Shown here one piece after another: positions 1 to 8,097 of a stretch of 64,000 nt of DNA; position 1 is the stretch's first letter, and each line of letters opens with the position of its first letter. The translations under genes were made by a program, and so were the position numbers. The DNA is from Arthrobacter sp. 260. GTDB lineage: Bacteria > Actinomycetota > Actinomycetes > Actinomycetales > Micrococcaceae. The stretch is taken from assembly GCF_013116745.1 (NCBI RefSeq), contig NZ_JABFOE010000014.1:1-64000 (forward strand). The letters run 5' to 3'. The notes under the pieces were generated by a model. It had not been told where the DNA came from. It searched no databases and saw only the letters and a list, made by a program, of their open reading frames with translations.

Positions 1-79
1 TCTTCTCAGCATCAGTCAGCTTCCGCTTAGGACCCTTCGGCCCCCGCTTCATCTGAGAAAGTTCACCTAACGCAGACAT
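1..79 (-). CDS. 5' end of an unidentified gene, cut by the window edge
   Basis: An open frame starts with ATG at 79 and runs off the left end of the window, giving 26 codons. A modest AGGACG ribosome binding site lies just upstream on the minus strand. The visible N-terminus is short and very basic, reading MSALGELSQMKRGPKGPKRK and then LTDAEK. This kind of Lys/Arg/Gly/Pro-rich head followed by a helix is seen in some DNA-binding proteins, including transposase OrfA-type proteins, but too little is visible to name it. It lies downstream of the cupin gene on the same strand. Confidence 0.4.
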   Translation of the reverse strand, partial: MSALGELSQMKRGPKGPKRKLTDAEK

Positions 80-87
80 AACCCGTC

Positions 88-858
88 CTAACTGTGGATG
101 CGGAGACCTGTTGCGGGTTTCAGATCCCAGGTTTGGAGCCGCCCACACATTCCGTAGAGCGGCTCAGTCGACACCGGGGCCGCCCCGCGGACGGTCGCTG
201 ACGCCAGCGGGGAAGCGTCCCCGGAGGCGAGCTGGTTGATGGTTGCCAGGGTCTGGTTGGCTTGCGCCAGCGGGCCGGCTTCCACCAGAGACCGCCAGTG
301 GCCGGTCTTGTCCGCCACCAGGGAGGCGGCGTGCTCATGCAGTTCGCGTAGCGCTCCCTGGTCCCCCCGGTTCAGGCGGTCCACCAAGCCGGTGTACCCC
401 TCCAGGGCAAGATCACGCCGTGCCCGCACGGCCGCTTCCATCTCGGCAGAACCGGCGCCGGACGGCAGCGTCGCGGCGGCACGGTACTTTTCCGGATCAG
501 CAAGGACCTCATCTGGAAAAGTGAACACTGCATCCCCGTGCTCGGGCAGCCCAGCATTCCCCATCACAACGACGATGTCGAGCGCGCCGTCGTCGTTCAC
601 CAACCGGTGCACGGTGCCGGGCGTGAACCACAACACCGTCCCCGGCACGAGTGGATGCTCGGCGTAACCCTCAGCGCCTAGTGTCTGGACCCTGCCCTGC
701 CCCGCCACCACAATGTAGCCCTCACTGGAAGCGGTGTGCAGGTGCGGGCTGCCGCCGCACAGGCCGTCCGGAGAATCCCACGAGTACACGTTCAGGCGGG
801 TCACACCGGTTCCGCCGGGAAAGTTCGGGGCTGTGGCAGGGTCGACGCGGTGGCTCAT
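88..858 (-). CDS. cupin-domain protein
   Basis: A 256-residue protein whose N-terminal half carries a cupin fold: the metal-binding type motif SPHLHTASSEGYIVVAG lies near residues 37-53, and a second beta-strand motif with PGTVHRL lies near residues 80-86. The C-terminal half is helical and Ala/Arg-rich with no domain I recognise. The start codon overlaps the stop of the upstream DUF6807 gene in an ATGA arrangement, so the two are translationally coupled and probably belong to one pathway. Cupins in such sugar clusters may be isomerases, epimerases or sugar sensors. The catalytic role here is not determined. Confidence 0.8.
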   Translation of the reverse strand: MSHRVDPATAPNFPGGTGVTRLNVYSWDSPDGLCGGSPHLHTASSEGYIVVAGQGRVQTLGAEGYAEHPLVPGTVLWFTPGTVHRLVNDDGALDIVVVMGNAGLPEHGDAVFTFPDEVLADPEKYRAAATLPSGAGSAEMEAAVRARRDLALEGYTGLVDRLNRGDQGALRELHEHAASLVADKTGHWRSLVEAGPLAQANQTLATINQLASGDASPLASATVRGAAPVSTEPLYGMCGRLQTWDLKPATGLRIHS

Positions 859-1838
859 GATATTCCGGCTCCGACGGCTTCTCCGAGCAGTTGTCGTCCC
901 GCCTGAGCGAGTTCCTGCGCTCCGTCAAGCCCCCGGTCCCCATCGGCGACCAGAAGGCCGTACTGGTAGGCGAGGGTCTGGTTCGGCTCGAAATCCGTTT
1001 CTTGGGAGAAGAACGGCGAGGCGCTGATCACCGCGAAGATCCCGGTCCGCACAAACCATTCGGTGTTCTCGTGGCCCCCGGCGTACGTGTTCCCCGGTGA
1101 GTCAACGAACACGAGCGTGGAGGCACCGCCGTCGCCGTCGTGCTTGCCGCTGAACGCCATCCAGGGCGCCCGGATGCCCATCAGTTCGTCTCCCCCGGTG
1201 ACGCCCGGCGCGTACACCTGCCCGCCGCTGAAGGATCGTGGTCCGCGCCAGAAAAGGCCGCCATACCCGGCGTTCTCGCGGCCCTGGGTGGTGGGGCTGC
1301 CGATTGCAATGACTGTGCCCGACACGTTCACGAAGCTGGTGCTGTAGGTAAGCGACCAGGCCTGATGCTCGGCGGCCGACAGTTCTACGGTGAACGAACG
1401 CTGCTCCTCAACCCACAACTCTCCGGCCTGCGTGCGCCACTGAAGGTTTTCGACGACGGAGATGCGCTCCCCGGTCACGGTGATGGATTCAAAGCCGGTG
1501 TGCACCATGGTGCCGTTGTTCTCCAGCTGCTCGTAACCGCGTCCGCGGTTGTAGGTGGGGCCGCCCCAGAAGTTTTCGGTGCCCATGTTCGGCAGCGACC
1601 AGGCCAGGCCCTTGTGCCATACGTGGTCGTGCGGCCGGTACTCGCTAACTGTTCGGCCGCCGAGGGTCCGGATCGGGTGGAAGTAGGGCCGCGGGGATTC
1701 GAAGGCCGGGTCCCAGGGTGCATACACGTACCGGAGGATCTCCTGCGTTCCCGCGCGGATCAGAAGGCTGCGGCCGTGCTCATGGACCAGGGTCAGGCCA
1801 GTGGGCTCGGGTTCGGTCAGGATCGTCACGTCAGGCAT
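855..1838 (-). CDS. DUF6807 (PmoA-like) family protein
   Basis: A 327-residue protein of the PmoA-like/DUF6807 family, recognisable from the HPIRTLGGRTVSEYRPHDH and HVWHKGL motifs near residues 55-80 and the later ENAGYGGLFWRGPRSF block. Despite the historical PmoA name it is not a methane monooxygenase subunit; members occur in carbohydrate clusters with Gfo/Idh dehydrogenases. I chose the ATG at 1838 because it overlaps the stop of the upstream dehydrogenase as ATGA, and the family sequence begins there; the frame stays open upstream but reads non-homologous sequence. The stop overlaps the downstream cupin start in the same way. The His-rich motifs suggest a metal or sugar site, which is inference. 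Confidence 0.82.
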   Translation of the reverse strand: MPDVTILTEPEPTGLTLVHEHGRSLLIRAGTQEILRYVYAPWDPAFESPRPYFHPIRTLGGRTVSEYRPHDHVWHKGLAWSLPNMGTENFWGGPTYNRGRGYEQLENNGTMVHTGFESITVTGERISVVENLQWRTQAGELWVEEQRSFTVELSAAEHQAWSLTYSTSFVNVSGTVIAIGSPTTQGRENAGYGGLFWRGPRSFSGGQVYAPGVTGGDELMGIRAPWMAFSGKHDGDGGASTLVFVDSPGNTYAGGHENTEWFVRTGIFAVISASPFFSQETDFEPNQTLAYQYGLLVADGDRGLDGAQELAQAGRQLLGEAVGAGIS

Positions 1839-2953
1839 CAGTGGCTCGCTTTCACATCGGACCATGGAGCGGCGGACCCGTCCATGGCGGAGTAGAACGG
1901 TGATTCGGGGGTGATCTCGCCGCTGGCGACTGGCTTCCCGGTGAACGCCGAGGCGTAGATCGCGGCAATCAGTTCCATGGTCGACCTCGACGCGCTGCTG
2001 GTAGCGGGCAGGGGTTCGCCAGCTTCGATGGCGTCGAAAACCGCAGCGAACTGGGAGGCGTGGCCGGACGGTTGACCCGTCAGGCCTTCTTTCCACAGCC
2101 GTACCAGATCGTCGTGGCCCGGCGCCGCTGTCAGCGACCAGCTGTCATCGGTGTAGCCGTACAGGTGCTCCAGTTCAACGGTGGCATGATCAAAATCGAA
2201 CCGCAGGTAGCTGGTTTCCTTCGGCGACAGGAAACTGTTGATGATGGTGGCAATCGCACCGTTCTCGAACCGGACGATCGCGGCAGAGAAGTCCTCGGTG
2301 TTCGTGGGTCTGGCCTGCCGGGCCGCCACAGCGGTCACGTCGGTCCACCCGCCGAAGATCGACAGCAGAAGGTCGAACTGGTGGATGCCGTGCCCCATGG
2401 TGGGACCACCGCCCTCCACCAGCCACTGCCCGCGCCAGGGCAAATCAAAGTACTCATCCGGGCGGTACCAGAGCGTGTTGCAGATCGCGGTCATCGGGGC
2501 GCCTAGGGCCGACTGGCGTATCAGCCGCTGGAGATTCTGCGCACCGGACCCGAACCGGTGCTGGAACACGGTGGCGAAGGACGCATCCGAGACCTTCTCC
2601 GCGGCGGTGATCTCGTCAATCTCCACCAGGGTCAATGCCGGGGGTTTCTCGCAGAGCACGTTTACATTGCTGCGGAGCGCCTCGACCGCCTGATCTCTGT
2701 GGAAGCCTGGGGGCGTACAGAGGTGAACCAGGTCCAGCTCCTCCGCCGCCAACAGGTCGGTCATCGAGGTGTACCGGTTCGGGATGTCCCATTTGTCGCA
2801 GAATTCCGCCAACCGCTCGGGGTCCACGTCGACGGCGGCGACAATGGAACCCCTGTCGGCAAGTTTCTGCATCCCCTCGGCGTGCACCCTGGCGATGTTG
2901 CCGGTACCGATCAGCGCGGTGCGGATCGGTTTCGGCTGAGACTGCGGGTTCAT
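1838..2953 (-). CDS. Gfo/Idh/MocA family oxidoreductase
   Basis: A 371-residue NAD(P)-dependent dehydrogenase. The N-terminal Rossmann fold shows ALIGTGNIARVHAEGM, and the family EKP motif is present as LCEKPPALTL near residue 100. The C-terminal Gfo/Idh alpha/beta domain follows, with the typical GGPTMGHGIHQFDLLLSIFG substrate helix. The start at 2953 has a GGAG box a few bases upstream; an in-frame ATG at 2968 is also possible. It is first in a three-gene coupled unit (dehydrogenase, DUF6807, cupin) about 160 bases downstream of a sugar-binding lipoprotein gene. The likely role is oxidation or reduction of a sugar or sugar derivative; the substrate is unknown. Confidence 0.87.
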   Translation of the reverse strand: MNPQSQPKPIRTALIGTGNIARVHAEGMQKLADRGSIVAAVDVDPERLAEFCDKWDIPNRYTSMTDLLAAEELDLVHLCTPPGFHRDQAVEALRSNVNVLCEKPPALTLVEIDEITAAEKVSDASFATVFQHRFGSGAQNLQRLIRQSALGAPMTAICNTLWYRPDEYFDLPWRGQWLVEGGGPTMGHGIHQFDLLLSIFGGWTDVTAVAARQARPTNTEDFSAAIVRFENGAIATIINSFLSPKETSYLRFDFDHATVELEHLYGYTDDSWSLTAAPGHDDLVRLWKEGLTGQPSGHASQFAAVFDAIEAGEPLPATSSASRSTMELIAAIYASAFTGKPVASGEITPESPFYSAMDGSAAPWSDVKASH

Positions 2954-3109
2954 AATGCTCCATATCATCGTTGTGCTCTGGCACGCCCAGGGGCGTGAAG
3001 TTGGTTCCCCGGGCCAGTGTCGGCCTGGCGTCAGCTCGGGTCGTCGATTACCGCAGCCCCTTGGGAACTGCCGTTCTTGATCGCTGCAGTTAGGCCACTG
3101 CAGTTAGGA

Positions 3110-4414
3110 TCACTGCAGGTTTTCGATCACTGCGAGGGTCGACTCGGCGGCCTGCTGGGGCGACTGCCGGCCGAAGAGCACTTCGCTGCCGATCAGGGAC
3201 AGTTCGCTACCGAATTCGGAGGCGTTCGACGGCGTCACCTGTGGGGGTTCGACCACTTCTGCCTGCAGGTCGGCGGCGAAGTCCAGGGCCATCACCCCGG
3301 TGTCCCCGAGCTCCGGACGGATTGCTTCCTGGATGGCAGGGATGGCTGGGACACCGCGTTCCACCTGGAGGATCTTCGCGGCGTCTTCGTCGTTGACAAG
3401 GAAGTCCACGAAACGTGCGGCTTCCTCCGGATGCTCGGTCCGCGAGGAGATCGACCAGTACATGGATGCCTTGTTCACCATTTCTGCTGACTCGCCCTCG
3501 GACTGCGCGGGCAGGCGCAGCAACACGAGCTCGGATCCGCTGGCATCAACGAACGCCTGGATCTGGGTGTGGAACTGCAGGTGGAACGCCGTCGTATTGG
3601 TGCCGAACGGCTGCTGCTCCAGTGATGCTGTGACATTTTCGGTCTGCGTCGAAGGAGCGGGGGTTGCTCCCGAATCGACCAGTTCCAGCGCAAAGGCGAA
3701 GTACTTCTCGAGCGTTTCCGCGCTGACGGGTGTTTCGCCCTCACGAGGGAAGAGCTCTTCGCCGTGCTGCCGCACGTAGGCGCCCAGCTCCATGGTCTGA
3801 GTGCCGAAGAAGTCGAATCCGGTAATGCCCTCGTCGCCGAGTTCCTCACTCACCTGGACCGCCATGTCGGTGAAGTCGTCCCACGTCCAGGTGGTATCGT
3901 CGGGCATCTCCAGACCGGCCCGTTCAAGAATGTCAGGGTTCACGCCAACGGAGAAGATTCCGACGCCGACGGGTGCCCCCACGATCGAGTCCTGCACCCT
4001 GCCAGTATCGAGAACCTCCGGGGTCATGCTCGAGAGGTCAAGTGTGTCTTCGACGGTGCCCAGATCCAGCAGGGATTCCCGCTCTCCGTAGGCAGCGATC
4101 CGTGACTCATCCATCTGCATCACGTCCGGAGCGTCTCCGCCCGCAGTGGTGGTTGCCAGCCGGTCCCAGTATCCGTCCCAGGCACTCCAGTTGGCGTTAA
4201 TCGTGATGTCCGGGTTCTGGTCCTCGAACTCAGCGATGACCTCTTCGGTCAGCTGGGCGCGGGCGTCGGCGCCCCACCAGGTGAAGTCCAGTTCGACCGT
4301 TCCATCGTCGGCGCTGTCCCCGCCGCAGCCGCTCAGCGTCAGAGCAAGAACTGTTGCGGTTGCGGCGACGGCGAGACCCCGGCGGTTGGCGTTTGATTTC
4401 TTGAAGTGAAGCAT
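3110..4414 (-). CDS. ABC transporter sugar-binding lipoprotein
   Basis: A 434-residue extracellular solute-binding protein of the family-1 (maltose-binding-like) type. The lipoprotein signal is clear: basic MLHFKKSNANRRG, a hydrophobic core, and the lipobox LSGC near residues 27-30. The mature protein contains the typical TWWGADARAQLTEEVIAEFE start and a GAPVGVG hinge block. It would capture a carbohydrate outside the cell and pass it to membrane permeases. No permease or ATPase gene is adjacent, which is unusual; the nearest complete permease pair is more than 50 kb away. A LacI-type operator sequence and an inverted repeat lie in the upstream 150 bases. Confidence 0.9.
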   Translation of the reverse strand: MLHFKKSNANRRGLAVAATATVLALTLSGCGGDSADDGTVELDFTWWGADARAQLTEEVIAEFEDQNPDITINANWSAWDGYWDRLATTTAGGDAPDVMQMDESRIAAYGERESLLDLGTVEDTLDLSSMTPEVLDTGRVQDSIVGAPVGVGIFSVGVNPDILERAGLEMPDDTTWTWDDFTDMAVQVSEELGDEGITGFDFFGTQTMELGAYVRQHGEELFPREGETPVSAETLEKYFAFALELVDSGATPAPSTQTENVTASLEQQPFGTNTTAFHLQFHTQIQAFVDASGSELVLLRLPAQSEGESAEMVNKASMYWSISSRTEHPEEAARFVDFLVNDEDAAKILQVERGVPAIPAIQEAIRPELGDTGVMALDFAADLQAEVVEPPQVTPSNASEFGSELSLIGSEVLFGRQSPQQAAESTLAVIENLQ

Positions 4415-4504
4415 CGTGATCCTCTCTGATCCGTTTGCAATGCGCTGGCGTCGGCTTCAGGCGGCTGCCCCCGCGGGCGGGGTCGCTCATCGCCGAAGCT
4501 CGAA

Positions 4505-4518
4505 GGTAAGCGCTTTCC
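4505..4518 (-). promoter_or_regulatory. LacI-family type operator upstream of the binding-protein gene
   Basis: The sequence GGTAAGCGCTTTCC contains the perfect palindrome AAGCGCTT with the central CpG typical of LacI/GalR-family operators (compare the cre-type consensus WGNAARCGNWWNCA). It lies about 90 bases upstream of the binding-protein start. The nearest LacI-family gene in the window begins at 8212. That this protein binds here is inference. Confidence 0.55.
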
Positions 4519-4558
4519 ATAACCTTACCGAGAGAGAAAGGTGACGTCAATCACTTTG

Positions 4559-4582
4559 CGAAAGGATTATCGATAGCTTTCG
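4559..4582. promoter_or_regulatory. CGAAAG/CTTTCG inverted repeat, possible operator
   Basis: Arms CGAAAG (4559-4564) and CTTTCG (4577-4582) are separated by 12 A/T-rich bases. The half-site resembles the TTTCGA elements in front of both LacI-family genes of this window (8098-8125 and 58618-58644). The rest of the 490-base gap between 4414 and 4906 holds only the operator at 4505, a hairpin at 4821 and no convincing gene. Confidence 0.35.
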
Positions 4583-4820
4583 GACTCGACGGTTCCTGCT
4601 ATCTTCAGATTCTTCGGCGCGCCGGTGAAACGCTAGCGAAGTGGAGCGGGCATCACGCCCGGTCCGGTCCATTGGCTGGGCACGCAGATGTCCTGCGTGT
4701 TCCCGGGACGCGGGCTTTGCTCTGCTACCCGACGGCGATAGCTGATGCCCCAATTGTCAGGGCTTTTCCCCAAAAGTTCTCTGCGCGTCGACCAGCGGTG
4801 GTGTCCACGGCCGCGCCGGA

Positions 4821-4858
4821 AGAGCTGGTCCCCTTGCCGCATCAAAGGAACCAGCTCT
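4821..4858 (-). terminator. hairpin, probable terminator of the ThuA/Gfo-Idh operon
   Basis: Arms AGAGCTGGT (4821-4829) and ACCAGCTCT (4850-4858) are perfectly complementary, and the stem extends inward with partial pairing. It lies about 50 bases downstream of the stop at 4906 on the minus strand. There is no U tract, so it is either an actinobacterial-style terminator or an RNA-stabilising hairpin. Confidence 0.45.
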
Positions 4859-4905
4859 GACGACTACAGTCCGGAGGTTCCACCCGGATGGAGGCGGCAC
4901 CTCCC

Positions 4906-6012
4906 CTAGACCACGGGTTGTGGGACCCCCGTCAGGGGCACCGCCGAGGGACGCCTCACCGTGGTTCCGACCGTGACCGAAGTCCCGGATCCAGCCGATT
5001 CCAGCAGTGACTCGAGGACGTCGAGCACGTGGAAGGCGAGGTCACCGTTGGCACGGTGCTCCTGGCCCTCGGGTGTCTGAGCCATGTCGGCGACACCGTA
5101 CCCCCGGCCGGCGTCGTGGTACCCGGCGCTGACAGGGAGTATTGCCCAACCGGCCTCCTGGTCGGTCAGTGTGCAGACCTGCACCTCGCCGTCGAACCTA
5201 TTGGGATCCGGCACGATCAGGCTTGCCGTTTCGCCGTGGATCTCGATGTTCGGCGACCGCGTCTGGACGGCATCGAAGCTCATCACCAAGGTGGAAAGCG
5301 CTCCTGACTCGTGCACCAGGACTCCTGTGACGTGGGTGTCTGTCGTGACCGGGATCGTTTCGCCTGTCCGGGGGCCGGAGCCGATCCGCCGCGAGGTGCG
5401 GGTGTGGCTCGCCGCCCCGATCACCGATTTCACGGGACCTAGAAGAGTGACCAACGCCGTTACGTAGTACGGGCCCATGTCCAGGAGCGGTCCGCCGCCG
5501 GGTACGTAGTAGAAGTCCGGGTTCGGATGCCAGCGCTCATGCCCTGGGGTCATCATGGTTGCTGTCGCGGAGATCGGGGCTCCAATCAGGCCGTCGTCGA
5601 TCGCCTTCCGCGCAGTCTGGATGCCGGTGCCCAACACCGTGTCAGGTGCGCAGCCAACCCGGACACCCGCTGCCCGGGCGGCGTCGATGACCTCCTTCGC
5701 CTCAGCAGTCGTCGCTGCCAGAGGCTTCTCCCCATAGACGTCCTTCCCTGCGGCGATTGCCCGCAACGCCACCTCAGCATGCGCCACAGGAATCGTGAGG
5801 TTGAGGACCAGGTCCACCTCGTCATCGGTCAGCAGCTCGTCGACACCCAGAGCACGTACACCGGGCTGGGCGGCTGCCACGGCCTGCGCCCGGGATGGAT
5901 CCAGGTCGGCTACCGCGACCAGATTCACCGAGTCCAGCCGTTGGAAAGTGTCAAGGTACTGGGCAATGATGGCTCCACAGCCGACGATTCCCAGATTCAA
6001 CGGCTTGCCCAC
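4906..6012 (-). CDS. Gfo/Idh/MocA family oxidoreductase
   Basis: A 368-residue NAD(P)-binding dehydrogenase. LGIVGCGAIIAQYLDTF forms the dinucleotide-binding loop at the N-terminus and GEKPLAATTAEAKEV is the EKP motif near residue 90. The C-terminal domain shows the GGGPLLDMGPYYVTALVTLL block that lines the active site. I place the start at the GTG at 6012, preceded by AAGGGG at good spacing; it overlaps the end of the ThuA gene by 16 bases, so the pair is translationally coupled. Together with ThuA it resembles the ThuA/ThuB pair of rhizobia, where ThuB acts on 3-keto sugars. That parallel is an inference from neighbourhood and family. Confidence 0.87.
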   Translation of the reverse strand: MGKPLNLGIVGCGAIIAQYLDTFQRLDSVNLVAVADLDPSRAQAVAAAQPGVRALGVDELLTDDEVDLVLNLTIPVAHAEVALRAIAAGKDVYGEKPLAATTAEAKEVIDAARAAGVRVGCAPDTVLGTGIQTARKAIDDGLIGAPISATATMMTPGHERWHPNPDFYYVPGGGPLLDMGPYYVTALVTLLGPVKSVIGAASHTRTSRRIGSGPRTGETIPVTTDTHVTGVLVHESGALSTLVMSFDAVQTRSPNIEIHGETASLIVPDPNRFDGEVQVCTLTDQEAGWAILPVSAGYHDAGRGYGVADMAQTPEGQEHRANGDLAFHVLDVLESLLESAGSGTSVTVGTTVRRPSAVPLTGVPQPVV

Positions 6013-6692
6013 AGCATGCCCCTTTCGATGATGGTACGTACGTTCGGATCGTCGAGGATTTCCACCCGGTGCCCCGGAGTGCTGACGAAGATGCGGCCCT
6101 TGCCCCACTGGCGGGTCCACAGAGCCGGAGAGGTGACCGGGCGGTTCCACGGGTCCCACTCACGGACGGCCTGCGTGGTGGTGGCGAGGACGTCGATGTA
6201 GTCGTCGGTAAGCACCCAGTACTGCTCGGTGACGAGGTCGAAGTCCCCGATCCCCCGCGTGATGGGATGGTCGGCCGCGGCGGGCAGCATATTCACCCGG
6301 TAGGGGACGTAGTTGTCGGACTGTTCGCCGACGCACTCGTCCGGGTGTTTTCCCGGGTGGCACGCGAACTGGCCGCCGATCAGGTGCAGGTAGTCGGACT
6401 GGTTCCGGTAGGAGTCCGCGATACCGCCGTGCCAGCCGGCCATGCCAGTCCCTGCCTCGATGGCTGCGCGGAGCCCCTGGAATTCATCCTTCTCGATGGT
6501 GTTCATCGTGTTGCACTGCACGATGAGGTCCACGGTGGCCATATAGTCGGGGTCGGCGTAGATCTTCGGGGAGTCCTCGATCCGGACGTCGTACCCGTTG
6601 CCCTTCAGGAACGGGATAAACCGGTCGGTGGCTTCGACGGGCTGGTGGCCGTCCCAACCGCCGCGGACTACCAGGGCGAACTTCTTCGTCAT
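5997..6692 (-). CDS. ThuA-domain protein (trehalose utilisation family)
   Basis: A 231-residue class-I glutamine-amidotransferase-like fold of the ThuA family. Typical features are KKFALVVRGGWDGHQPVEAT at the N-terminus, the GMAGWHGG loop near residue 90, where amidotransferases keep their nucleophile, and PWNRPVTSPALWTRQWGKGR near the C-terminus. The family Cys nucleophile of true amidotransferases is absent. ThuA proteins work with Gfo/Idh partners (ThuB) on disaccharides through 3-keto intermediates, which suits the two dehydrogenases flanking this gene. A short Pro-rich reading frame with a strong ribosome binding site ends 12 bases before this start. Confidence 0.85.
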   Translation of the reverse strand: MTKKFALVVRGGWDGHQPVEATDRFIPFLKGNGYDVRIEDSPKIYADPDYMATVDLIVQCNTMNTIEKDEFQGLRAAIEAGTGMAGWHGGIADSYRNQSDYLHLIGGQFACHPGKHPDECVGEQSDNYVPYRVNMLPAAADHPITRGIGDFDLVTEQYWVLTDDYIDVLATTTQAVREWDPWNRPVTSPALWTRQWGKGRIFVSTPGHRVEILDDPNVRTIIERGMLWASR

Positions 6693-6704
6693 CTCAGAAT
6701 CTTT

Positions 6705-6794
6705 CTATGGGTTGGTAACTGGCACTTCGCTGGCCAGTCGGGAGGCGTCAATGGCCGGTGGAGAACTCGGCGTCGGCAGGGTTCCAGGACGCAT
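6705..6794 (-). CDS. short Pro-rich open frame between operon genes
   Basis: A 29-codon frame begins at the ATG at 6794 behind AAGGAGG with 5-base spacing, one of the best ribosome binding sites in the region, and ends with TAG at 6705, 12 bases before the ThuA start. The predicted peptide starts MRPGTLPTPSSPPAID and has no match I recognise. It fills the gap between the upstream dehydrogenase (stop at 6816) and ThuA. It could be a leader that couples translation to ThuA, or the remnant of a lost gene that has kept its ribosome binding site. Confidence 0.35.
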   Translation of the reverse strand: MRPGTLPTPSSPPAIDASRLASEVPVTNP

Positions 6795-6815
6795 TCGGTC
6801 CTCCTTCTTTGGGGT

Positions 6816-7994
6816 TCAAACCCGCTGCCAGCGGGATTCGTTAGTGGCGCTGTGCTCCACAGCAGCCAGCACCCGCTGTACCTGCAGCGCGTCGGCGAAC
6901 GACGGCGACGGTTGCCGCCCGTCCGCGAGTGCTCCCACCAAATCCACCACCTGGTGGGTAAACCCGTGTTCATAGCCCAGACCATGACCCACCGGCCACC
7001 AGTTTCCTGTGTACGGATGATCGGGTTCTCCCACCTGGATGCGCTGGAACCCCGAGGTGCGGCTGTCGTTGCTGCCGTCGTAGTACTCCAGGACATTCAT
7101 GTCCTCGAAGTCGAAGGCGATCGATCCCTTCGAGCCATTGACCTCCAGGCGGATCGCGTTCTTGCGGCCCAGTGCGAACCGCGTCGCCTCAAACACGCCG
7201 ATGGCTCCGGAGTCGAACCGCGCAGTGAAGGCAGTGGCGTCGTCGACCGTCACCGGGCCGCGCTCCCCCGAGGAATCCCCCCGGCCGCCCAGTCCGACCA
7301 GGTCGCCGCCCAGGGGACGCTCGGTTACGAAGGTCTCCATCAGCGCCGAGACGCCGGAGATCGGTGAACCCGTCACCCACTGCGCAGCGTCGATGATGTG
7401 CGCGCCGATGTCGCCGAGGGATCCGGAACCGGCCTTCGCCTTATCCATTCGCCAGGTCAGCGGGGTCAGTTCGTCGGAGAGCCAGTCCTGCAGGTACTGG
7501 GCGCGGACGTGCCGGATGGTCCCGAGCCTTCCTTCCTGGACCAGTTCCCGGGCGAGGGTGAGCGCCGGCGTGCGCCGGTAGCTGTACCCACACATAGCGA
7601 GGACACCGTTTTGGGCTGCTGCGTCGGCGGCAGCGACCATCCGTTCGGCTTCTGCCACCGAGTTAGCCAGTGGTTTCTCACACAGGACGTGCTTTCCCGC
7701 TCTGAGAGCGGCGATCGCTATCTCGGCGTGTGTGTCGCCGGGGGTGCAGATATCGATGAGGTCGACGTCGTCACGATCCAGGAGGTCCCGCCAGTCAGTG
7801 GCGCTCTCGGCCCAGCCCATGCGGTGGGCGGCATCCCTGGCGGCGTCGGCATTCCGTCCGACCAGAACGGCCAGCTCCGGCTTCAGGGGTAGGTCAAAGA
7901 ACCGCGGGGCGGTGCGCCAGGCGTGGGAATGGGCAGCGCCCATGAACGCGTAGCCCACCATTCCTACCCGGAGTGGAGGTGGTGAAGGTGTCAC
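6816..7994 (-). CDS. Gfo/Idh/MocA family oxidoreductase
   Basis: A 392-residue dehydrogenase of the same superfamily as its two neighbours but from another branch. The nucleotide-binding loop reads GMVGYAFMGAAHSHAW, the EKP motif reads CEKPLANSVAEAERM, and GDIGAHIIDAAQWVTG supplies the usual Asp/His helix of the catalytic domain. I chose the GTG at 7994, preceded by AAAGGAA with 5-base spacing; the frame is open further upstream but without family sequence. It is the first gene of the minus-strand operon and is transcribed divergently from the LacI regulator at 8212, which probably controls it. Confidence 0.87.
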   Translation of the reverse strand: MTPSPPPLRVGMVGYAFMGAAHSHAWRTAPRFFDLPLKPELAVLVGRNADAARDAAHRMGWAESATDWRDLLDRDDVDLIDICTPGDTHAEIAIAALRAGKHVLCEKPLANSVAEAERMVAAADAAAQNGVLAMCGYSYRRTPALTLARELVQEGRLGTIRHVRAQYLQDWLSDELTPLTWRMDKAKAGSGSLGDIGAHIIDAAQWVTGSPISGVSALMETFVTERPLGGDLVGLGGRGDSSGERGPVTVDDATAFTARFDSGAIGVFEATRFALGRKNAIRLEVNGSKGSIAFDFEDMNVLEYYDGSNDSRTSGFQRIQVGEPDHPYTGNWWPVGHGLGYEHGFTHQVVDLVGALADGRQPSPSFADALQVQRVLAAVEHSATNESRWQRV

Positions 7995-8097
7995 AGGGTT
8001 CCTTTCGATTAGTGCCGGGACCGGCGGTGAGCCCGCTGACGAACTGTCGCCGCGACCACGACAAGTCACCGCTCATCCACCAGTTTGTTCATCCATC

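Noticed and set aside
3070..3140. Short repeats of CACTGCAG-type sequence near the end of the binding-protein gene
   Set aside because: Copies are short, irregular and partly inside coding sequence; probably chance or minor slippage.
6069..7367. A 432-codon plus-strand open frame antisense to ThuA and two dehydrogenases
   Set aside because: It runs across three well-supported minus-strand genes, has no recognisable domain, and is the usual long shadow frame of high-G+C coding DNA.
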